From: Polytrichum commune
Taxonomy: Eukaryota > Streptophyta > Polytrichopsida > Polytrichales > Polytrichaceae
Direction of reading: 5' to 3'
DNA length: 64,000 nucleotides
Assembly (NCBI GenBank): GCA_950295325.1
Contig: OX485805.1
Location: 48,444,758 to 48,508,757, forward strand
The notes under the pieces were generated by a model that was not told where the DNA came from, made no database searches, and saw only the letters and a program-made list of their open reading frames with translations. The position numbers and the translations under genes were made by a program. Position 1 is the first letter of the stretch; each line of letters starts with the position of its first letter. Of this stretch, positions 56,330 to 64,000 are shown piece after piece.

Positions 56330-57115
56330 AAGGCCAGTGGCCACACCGGCACCCAGATCCCAACCACACTTAGAGGCTGGGTTTGGGTCGAGCGACCCAA
56401 ACCTTTTGGGAGGATGGGTTCAGGCTCAATACAGAGAGCACCCACACTTAGGCGTTGGATTTGGGTCGAGCGACCCAAACCTTCTGGCAGGATGGGTTTA
56501 GGCTCACTACAGACAGCATCCACACTTAGGGGCTGGGTTTGGGTCGAGCGACCCAAACCTTTTGGCAGAATGGGTTTTGGGTCACGACAGGGAGCACCCA
56601 CACTTAGAGGGCTGGGTTTGGGTCGAGCGACCCAAACCTTTTTGCAGGATGGGTTCAGGCTCACAACAGTGAGCACCCACAGTGTAGGGCTAGGTTTGGG
56701 TCGATCGACCCAAACCATGAGGCAGGATGGGTTCAGGCTCACAACAATAAGCACCCACACTGTAGGGCTGGGTTTGGGTCGATCGACCCAAACCATGAGG
56801 CAGGATGGGTTCAGGCTCGCAACAGAGAGCACCCACACTGTAAGGCTGGGTTTGGGTCGACCGACCCAAACCATGAGGCAGGATGGGTTCAGGCTCACAA
56901 CAGTGAGCACCCACACTGTAGGGCTGGGTTTGGGTCGATCGACCCAAACCATGAGGCAGGATGGGTTCAGGCTCACAACAGTGAGCACCCACACTGTAGG
57001 GCTGGGTTTGGGTCGAGCGACCCAAACCTTGAGGCATGATGGGTTCTGGCTCAATACAGAGAGCACCCACACTGTAAGGCTGGGTTTGGGTCGACCGACC
57101 CAAACAATTCCGCAA
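56330..57115. repeat. 78-bp tandem array, ten units, with Element 2 palindromes
   Basis: Palindromes start at 56,381, 56,459, 56,537, 56,616, 56,694, 56,772, 56,850, 56,928, 57,006 and 57,084, so spacing is 78 (once 79). Each is GTTTGGGTCGANCGACCCAAAC-like, written here as TTTGGGTCGANCGACCCAAA, where N is G, T or C. Spacer text GGCAGGATGGGTTCAGGCTC is shared. It lies just upstream of gene 1 (acceptor at 56,173), in its presumed leader intron. Long frames across it are translations of the repeat. Confidence 0.95.
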
Positions 57116-59350
57116 AATCCGCCTATTTATTCGGGTGATGCTCTATTAATCTATTTATAACCTATTTGGGACAACTGAACTCATAGATGCTTGTTGTAAT
57201 TAGCTGCTCATGAATGGAAGCGTATACAAACCGTGTATTACAGCTCCAACTTAGAGAGCTTGCAGCAATCTCAGGATTGGGACATGAAAGAAAGAACCAG
57301 CATTTGGGGGGGTTGGGCTCTTTATACTACCCGCCTCCGCTTTGGGCATCCTCTTTGGATGCCTTTCCCACCTGGTCTCCTTTGGATGTTAATTCAAACC
57401 TTCTGACTCAATTTCCCGCTTCTTGTCAATAATAGAGAATGTATATTTAGCTTGGCTCTTCGTTGCCCCAACCACCAAATGAATAATTCAACATATATTT
57501 AAAGTTGTTACCACCCTAACTTGGTCAACACTATTCTTCAACTCTTTCATAATTAGTTTTATACATGAATACACCACCACCTTCCCTATTGCCATCTCCT
57601 TTCTCCTTTTATCATTGTTGTATATTTTTCTCACATCCTTACTAATACTAAATCCCTATATGTAACTTCCATATATCACCATAGTGGATATTTAGTGTTT
57701 GAGTTTACATTTAATGTTACTTACTCTCATAGGGTTAGTAATGGGAAGTGTATGCGTTCGTTTTAAGTGTATCAAACACTAACTATCATATAACTAAAAA
57801 GGATATAAAGGTTTTGATACACTACATATGAACGCATACACTAAATACCAATAACCCTATGACAATATGTAAGATTATATCTATTAAGGGGTTTTACTCT
57901 ACTTGTAGTCAAACATTATGGTATATTTCAAACAATATATTGACAAAAGATGTGCATGTATTATAAAACTTCATATACTAAAAGTCACTAAATATAATAG
58001 TTAATGCTATTATTTAGACTCTCACATGAGGACTTATATTTTGAAAACAAATAATTAATGCCATGACAAACTTGAATAATTTGGCCAACTTTCAATTTCT
58101 GCTAATTAAAAGAACATATGTTGTGTTGTAATGTGTGCACCCAATATTGCTTCATCCTCAAGACTCCAAGTGTGACAATAACCTAGTACCTATGTGGAAG
58201 TCATTAATGGAACCCTAAACCACAAATGACATTTGGCACGTTCAATCTTCCAAGGATGTTTGAACCTATCGTGAAGTCCCTTGAACTCTACCAATGTGTG
58301 TGAGCAAAACATGCAAAGTTCAAAAGGTATGTCCTCATATCATTCACAACATGAAATCTACTTTAAATTAATATATAATATTTCACTATTCCAAATAACA
58401 TGTTAACATGAACAACATCCTATCCATTATAATCTAGTTCTTATGCTTTTCTTACCAGGTGACAAGGTTATAGGTTAATATTGTATCACCTACTTGTGAG
58501 CACAATATCGTTTATTTCCTTTAGTGCGTTCATTCGTGAAAAACCACACATCCATCTTTCACGTTTGTGAATTAGAATGTTGTGATGACAATATACATTT
58601 GTATTGGAAACTACAAGCACCAAGGCCCATGTCATTTGACCTATGTGCCATCCAGTTATGGTTTGTGTTGTTTAAGGTTTAGGGTTTAGGGTTTAGGGTT
58701 TAGGGTTTAGGGTTTAGGGTTCAGGCATCATCAAACATCAAACTGAATGTTTAAATGACTTCATATGATATGTGAACTCCATGGGGTTGCAGTAGATACA
58801 TTTGTAATCATTTGTTTCTCCCATGTACTTCAAATGTGAACTTCTAAGTACATATATTAATGTTCACTCTAATGCTACTTGTTAGGGTATCCATTATAGA
58901 CTAGAGCATTGTCCTCTACCAACAACCATCATATAAATTACAATACATAATCCTAAACTGTTAACCATGTGAATGGTTACCATATTTATATTATTGCACC
59001 GTGTAATTGCCTTTGTGGATTGCAATATAATTATGACTTACTCCTCTTAGACTTTGTAACACTCTCATATGATTCCATAAATTACATTATTCATACACCA
59101 AAACGATAATGGCTACATTCAACGATGTTATCAATTCCAACGGGTGATCATTCAATTGAACACCATTAAAATATGAGTTGGTGATGGTGTTAATTTTGTG
59201 GAATACCTTAGTCCACGTAGGTTTTTGACTGGTATTGAATTGCCGCTAATGAATAGCGGGTTAGAAGGCCGGGGCCGGGCGGCCAAGAGAGGCGCCGGCC
59301 ATCCTATGTCCCGCACCTAGGGGCAAGGACAACCAGGAAGGCAATCTCCC
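57116..59350. other. Spacer between the divergent genes of Element 2
   Basis: AT-rich with no coding signal apart from the telomere-like repeat. A short inverted segment (TTTTAAGTGTATCAAACACT and its diverged complement) lies near 57,760-57,840. Confidence 0.45.
58671..58722 (+). repeat. Telomere-like repeat in Element 2
   Basis: About seven TTTAGGG units, the first and last slightly changed. It occupies the same inter-gene spacer as the copy in Element 1. Confidence 0.95.
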
Positions 59351-59358
59351 TAGGGTGG

Positions 59359-59443
59359 CAGGTGTCAACACCACAAGCCTCGCGGGCAACCACCTAAACC
59401 AAGGAGGTGTCGACACCTGGCAAGGTGTTGGCCCGCGAGGCTT
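59359..59443. other. GC-rich compound hairpin upstream of gene 2
   Basis: AAGCCTCGCGGGC (59,375-59,387) pairs with GCCCGCGAGGCTT (59,431-59,443). Between them AGGTGTCGACACCT (59,405-59,418) is a perfect palindrome, and GGTGTCAACACC lies just outside. The GC-rich block 59,250-59,480 contrasts with the AT-rich spacer. Confidence 0.8.
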
Positions 59444-59449
59444 CTGAGC

Positions 59450-59790
59450 CGTTGATGGGCCCGGCGCAATCTAATGGCCCGGATTCGAGGGTTTAGGGTG
59501 ACCCCTTCCGCTCTCTCCTTCTCTCCCCTCCTCTTTTTTCTTTCTCTCTTTTTCTTCCTCTCTTCCTCCGCGCCAAGCGCCGCTCTTGGAAACGCCGCCG
59601 CCGCTTTCCATAGCGCCGCGCCAAGCGCTTCCTCTCGCACCTTTTGCTTTTGTCTTGGTCGCGCCGCTTCCCTTCATTCTTCTTTCTCCTTCATTCCTCT
59701 CCTCCTCTCTGATGCTTCTCCTCCTCTTCTCTCATTCTATTCCTCATGTTATTGTCTTCCTCTTCTTATTCTCTCTTCTTGGTCCAGAGT
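59450..59790 (+). promoter_or_regulatory. Putative promoter of Element 2 gene 2: site-II-like, telo-box and pyrimidine tract
   Basis: GATGGGCCCGG and ATGGCCCGG (site-II-like TGGGCC motifs) are followed at 59,489-59,499 by GGGTTTAGGGT (telo-box). A CT-rich tract covers 59,510-59,780. This trio is characteristic of plant housekeeping and proliferation-linked promoters. It matches the layout upstream of the Element 1 paralogue. Confidence 0.45.
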
Positions 59791-60103
59791 GTTAGCTTTG
59801 AGTGAGTTCGGAGCGGTTTATTGTGTTGAACTCCTTACTTGTTTTGTAAAATTCATGCATGGAGTGATTTTAGGTTGAGTAGAAGTGAGCACGGTTGAGT
59901 GTGATAGAAAGGTAGAGGTCTTTCAAATTAGGCCTGAGTTTGCAAGAATCAGGGGGTTTGTGAGAAAGTTTTAGGGTGCTTGAGAGATTCATTGTGTTTC
60001 TGAGATCTTTGTGAGAGTTGTTCTTTAGTGCCACAACAGAGTTTCTGAGTCTGGTTGTAAGAAGCAGATTGTGAGAGCAGCTTTCAAGAGTTTGAAAGAC
60101 AAG

Positions 60104-61224
60104 GTAAGCAATTTGCATCAGTGCACACAATTTGCATCATTCCCTTTAGGTTCCTGTTACATATACAATGCATAAGCATTGTATATGTTGCCCAAGCATT
60201 AAACATGCATCTGGAAACACAGTAGTTTGGGGAGACGACCCAAACTCATATTAAAATATAATAAATATTTGAATTGCAGCCTAAAATGAACTAAATGTTT
60301 GGGTCGTTCGACCCAAACATTGCAGCCTCTTGTTTGGGTCGAGCGACCCAAACATTGCAGCCTCTTGTTTGGGTCGAGCGACCCAAACATTGGAGCCTCA
60401 TTATGTTTGGGTCGCTCGACCCAAACATTACAGGGAGAAGAACTAAACCACATTGTAAAATATAAAAGAACTTCAAAAATTAAGTAAATGTTTGGGTCGT
60501 TCGACCCAAACATTGCAGACTGAAATGACTGGGTTGAGGTACCTAAATTTGCAGCCTAACATGTTTGGGTCGCTCGACCCAAACATTACAGGGAGAAGAA
60601 CTAAACCACATTGTAAAATATAAAAGAACTTTGAAAATTAAGTGAATGTTTGGGTCGTTCGACCCAAACATTGCAGTCTGAAATGATTGGGTTGAGCTAC
60701 CTAAATTTGCAACCTAACATGTTTCGGTCGGTCGACCCAAACATTACAGGGAGAAGAACTAAAGCACATTGTAAAATAAAAGAGAAATTTGAAAATTAAG
60801 TAATTGTTTGGGTCGTTCGACCCAAACATTGCAGTCTGAAATGAATGGGTTGAGCTACCTAAATTTGCAGCCTAACATATTTGGGTCGCTCGACCCAAAC
60901 ATTACAGGGAGAAGAACTAAACCACATTGTAAAATATAAAAGAACTTCCAAAATTAAGTAATTGTTTGGGTCGTTCGACCCAAACATTGCAGTCTGAAAT
61001 GAATGTGTTGAGATATCTAAATTTGCAGCCTCATCATGTTTGGGTCGCTCGACCCAAACATTACAGGGTGACCACCTAAACCACACTTTAAAATCTAAAA
61101 GATCTTTTAAAACGACTTTGAAAATTAAGTAAATGTTTGGGTCAATCCTCCAAATGTTAAATGCACATTGCAATACTTTGGGTCGATCGACCGAAACTCA
61201 TAGTTTCGATTTCTTGGATTGCAG
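60104..61224 (+). other. Leader intron of Element 2 gene 2, packed with palindromes
   Basis: Donor GACAAG|GTAAGC at 60,104, acceptor TTGGATTGCAG|ATGGCC at 61,224/61,225; 1,121 bp, close to the 1,151 bp of Element 1. Palindromes start at 60,297, 60,332, 60,367, 60,405, 60,490, 60,563, 60,648, 60,721, 60,806, 60,879, 60,964, 61,038 and about 61,177. Degenerate ones lie at 60,223 and 61,134. From 60,405 on they come as alternating pairs in a roughly 158-bp period with AACATTACAGGGAGAAGAAC. Confidence 0.75.
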
Positions 61225-64000
61225 ATGGCCCCTAAAAAGAGACCAGGTGAAAGGTGGTTCATGCTCGCGCCAGACCACCTTTGGCAGGAGTATGAAACTC
61301 CACAGGACGATTCTTACGTCCCAAAAGATGGCGTCGTTTTGGCATGGTCCGTTCAGGTGGTGAAGGCATCCATGTTCAAGCTGCTATTCGTGGTGAAGGT
61401 GGGGACCCACGAGCAGCACACCTGGGCAACGCTGACGGGATGGGAGGTTGCGTCCGTCCAGTCTCTCGGGGACTACGTAGACGTGATACTGGAGAACTCC
61501 GCCGTGCAGAACGTCCACATGTTCATGCACCAGTTCTCCGAGCCCTTCGACCCCCTGTACGCCAAGGAGACTTGCGTCGACCCTGAAACCATAAAACCGG
61601 AGGCCATATTCATAGATGGTAGTGTAACGAACACGAAGGTTGCGAGCAGGTTCACGAAGTTAAAACAGGCTATCACGGTTCTCAACAAGGCGCTGCAAAG
61701 CAAACCCAAGACGCAGCAGCCTGTGAGGCGGAAGGCAACGACGGAAGAAGGCGCAGGGTCCTCAAGACCACAAACTGTGAGGAAACCGCGGGCGGTCCCT
61801 GCAGACTCGAGACGGACGAGCACTACAACAACGCCGGCTGACAGCGAGACGCCAACGCCATCAGGAAGCCGTCAGACGACCCCTTCCAAGAGGGGAAGAG
61901 AGTCATCGGTGATGACTGACGAGCCTGTTTCCCCGGAGCTCCGGATGCCGAAGCCTGGCCAAGAGGTGGATGCAGGCGAAATACAAAAAATAAACAACAA
62001 CTTCGAGACAAAATGCCTGCACTGCTTCTTCATGGGCAGGGACTTCAAATTCGAGGTCAACATTGCGCAGTGCCACCTTGCGCCACCAGAGAAGTGCGTC
62101 CGAGCCAAGGAGGACGCCTACGTCGACTGGATGGTCGCTCAAATCTTGGGCGGGCAGTTCAAGGACGACAGGCAGACAATTGTTGTCATGCCACAAGGGC
62201 TGAAAAGAATGCCGACGCCTGAGATGTGGCCGGCAATCTCTAAAGGAGACTTCTGGCTGATTGACGGGCAGCACAGTGTGGAGGCCTCGAAAAAAATCCA
62301 GCTGATGACCGAGTGGGACGACCCGAACAACCAGAAGGAGAAGCTAAAAGTTTGGAAGGCTTTGGTGGTTTGGTCGGACAACGAGACGGTCCTCAGCGAC
62401 ATCTCCAGGTTCTTCAACATGGGGAACAAAAAGAGGGCCTATCAGGCATCGTGGATCAGAAACATCATGGCCTCGAGGGAGGTGTGGGAGTTTTATGGAA
62501 GGCCTCCCAAGGAAAGGGAGAATGCTAAAGACAAGAACCCCAAATGGGAGGTGAGTATGTTTGGGTCGATCGACCCAAACTCCTACATTGTTTTGTTGTC
62601 ATCGCCAGGTTGATAGTTTGGGTCGGTCGACCCAAACTCTGAAATTGTTAAGATGTTTTCGCCAGGTTTATAGTTTGGGTCGTTCGACCCAAACTGCTGT
62701 TGCATTTGTTTTTCCATTATGTGTTGTCTAACATGTGCTAATGTCTTCCTGTGCAGGACTTCAAATATCAAATGATCAATAAATTCTCCTCGATCGACAA
62801 TGCTAGCCACAAGCAGAAAAAGTATAACGAGCTGAGAGGAGAAATCTATTTGATCACAGCGTCCGATTCCGTATGGGCAAGATGGAAGAGTGTTTTTGAA
62901 AAACACGAGACGGGGGACCTCATGGACCCCGACACCGGCATGCTCTTCAACCAGACTACGCGCTTCAAGCAAATGAAGCCTCTGGTGAGGGAGTTCTTCA
63001 GAGCGCTTCAAGGTCTCTCCGAGACAGAGATGGGAAAAGCGGCGTCCCACATCCTACACGTGGAGACGACGGCGAAGAGATGCTGGGTCCACCCTAAGAT
63101 CGTCTTCACCAAACCCAAGATCTTCGTCCCTTCATGCTACACAATGAAGGAATGGACGGAGAACAGGAAGAAGAAGACGACCATCGTCCAGGAGCTGCAC
63201 AAGCTTGTGCCAGAGAAGAAGCTCATCGTGGACGGAGAGGTCGACGAGGCGCACTGGAGGGCCTTCAAAGCCGAATATAAGTTTACCAGTGCGTCCATGG
63301 CGGCACTCATGAGGGAGGCGGGAGACGACTTCCTCAGATCCAAGCTCGTGAAGGGGGGGAGGAACCGGGCGCTTCCCGAACACTCAGTGCGGGCCTTCTC
63401 CAACTTCATAAAGGAGAAGAAGATCGTCAGTTTCGAAGGCGATGCGCAATTCAACATGGTCACTGTCGAACCTCTCAGGATCCAGGGTTGGCCGGGTTCT
63501 GAGTCAAGGAAGGCGATCAGGACTAGAGCCGGGGACCGCTTCCCCTTCGGAATGATAGACTTCAGGAACATCCCTGGAGCCTCATTCGAGGGGACTATGA
63601 GCACCCCTTTTTACGATCCTTTCTTGTCGAAGTTCGTGGACTACGCCAGCCCCAAATTCAGGGAGGTCGACGTCTGGCTCTGGATTGTCGAGGACAGGAG
63701 GGCAGAGCAGGTTTACGAGATCGTGCGCAAATTGCAGCCGGAGTATGCCGTCTCGAAATCTCACTACGTTGCTGCACCGGCGGAGGGGGCGTACAGCACG
63801 CTGAAAGACAAGAAGACGAAGATCGTCAACGTGCTGTGTTTGTACTTCGTGTACAAAGCTGAGCTGCTTAAGGTGCCAAACCATCCCATAGCCAGGATGG
63901 AAAAGCTCTTCCAAGTCCAAGAAGGGTTGGGTACCAGCAGGAGCTTATATGACGAGGCGAAGTACGCCAACTACCCCGCGGATGAGCTGCGCATGGAGTT
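61225..64000 (+). CDS. Element 2 gene 2: DGQHS-motif protein, 3' end outside the window
   Basis: Exon 1 is 61,225-62,550 (442 codons); exon 2 starts at 62,757 after TGTGCAG and is open to the window edge (414 codons and 2 bases), phase 0. The start ATG is the first triplet after the acceptor, as in Element 1. RQTIVVMPQG…FWLIDGQHSVEASKKI (DGQHS at 347-351) and ISRFFNMGNKKRAYQASWIRN align with Element 1, as does exon 2 (INKFSSID … LITASDSVWARW … EWTENRKKKTTIV … DFRNIPGA … VDVWLWIVEDRR). A Ser/Thr/Pro-rich, basic linker (about residues 160-250) separates N-terminal and DGQH domains. The gene is more GC-rich than its Element 1 paralogue. Resemblance to ParB/DndB-type folds is my inference; role unknown, possibly DNA binding in the nucleus. 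Confidence 0.75.
62559..62694. repeat. Three Element 2 palindromes in intron 1 of gene 2
   Basis: At 62,559-62,580 (centre AT), 62,616-62,637 (centre GT) and 62,673-62,694 (centre TT), all within intron 62,551-62,756. Each is preceded by a short repeated segment (TCGCCAGGTT…TAG in the last two). Confidence 0.95.

Larger units (their letters stand above)
52581..64000. mobile_element. Element 2: second CACTA-ended giant element, right end outside the window
   Basis: Begins CACTATATTCGTTA, AATTGAGACTTT at 52,581, matching Element 1 ends. It contains the paralogues of both Element 1 genes in mirror order: the DUF7869-like gene on the minus strand next to this end, and the DGQHS gene on the plus strand running off the window. 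Its palindrome family is different (TTTGGGTCGNNCGACCCAAA). It sits inside the MITE-like copy of arm C. The intact counterpart at 8,430 lets the junction be read: GAAGGGA then element, against GAAGGGATGTTTTG in the empty site (reverse complement). At least 11.4 kb. Confidence 0.8.

Noticed and set aside
56330-57115. CRISPR-like array of palindromic repeats at regular spacing
   Set aside because: The whole 78-bp unit is repeated, spacers included, there are no cas genes, and the context is a eukaryotic intron.
56290-57160. Long ORFs (260, 248 and 141 codons) with repeated peptide units
   Set aside because: Translation of the 78-bp palindrome array (78 is a multiple of three). No independent coding signal.

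Overview
This is eukaryotic, plant-type nuclear DNA: spliced genes with GT-AG introns, TTTAGGG telomere-type repeats, 72-bp leucine-rich-repeat exons of the kind found in plant receptor kinases, and dense decayed transposons. A land plant or close streptophyte relative (bryophyte, lycophyte or fern grade) fits; the species cannot be fixed. No bacterial operons, CRISPR, rRNA or tRNA genes were seen.

Layout. 1-7.3 kb: remnants of a PIF/Harbinger transposon, a probable solo LTR, and a broken piggyBac transposase. 7.4-11.1 kb: a dispersed repeat ('family R') and one arm of a long inverted duplication. 11.1-28.7 kb: mostly non-coding, with gene fragments (WW-domain protein, CW-type zinc finger, two ERECTA-like LRR exons, a zinc-ribbon exon, a Myb/SANT-like remnant) and more family R. 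29,056-46,394: Element 1, a 17.3-kb transposon-like unit with CACTA-type terminal inverted repeats. 46.4-52.58 kb: family R, a perfect 143-bp x5 tandem array and the other arm of the inverted duplication. 52,581 to beyond 64,000: Element 2, a relative of Element 1 in opposite orientation, cut by the window edge.

The main discovery candidate is this pair of giant elements. Each carries two divergent spliced genes pointing at the ends: a DUF7869-like protein with a possible DDE-type catalytic core (42,643-45,739 and 53,111-56,069), and a long protein with a DGQHS motif resembling ParB/DndB-type folds (30,353-35,854 and 61,225 onward). In Element 1 that protein appears to end in an FCP1-like HAD domain, and a further small spliced gene lies near the left end. 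Intron positions are conserved between the elements.

Most striking, each element has its own long palindrome: TTACGGACGCGCGTCCGTAA in Element 1 and TTTGGGTCGNNCGACCCAAA in Element 2. More than 20 copies occur in each, almost all inside introns: the roughly 1.1-1.2-kb leader introns just before the start codons (partly as 135-, 95- and 78-bp tandem arrays) and short internal introns. One Element 1 copy lies in coding sequence. This suggests a rapidly diverging, element-specific recognition system (protein on DNA, or RNA hairpins), comparable in logic to the VANC anti-silencing system of VANDAL elements. That reading is inference; the repeats and their positions are directly visible.
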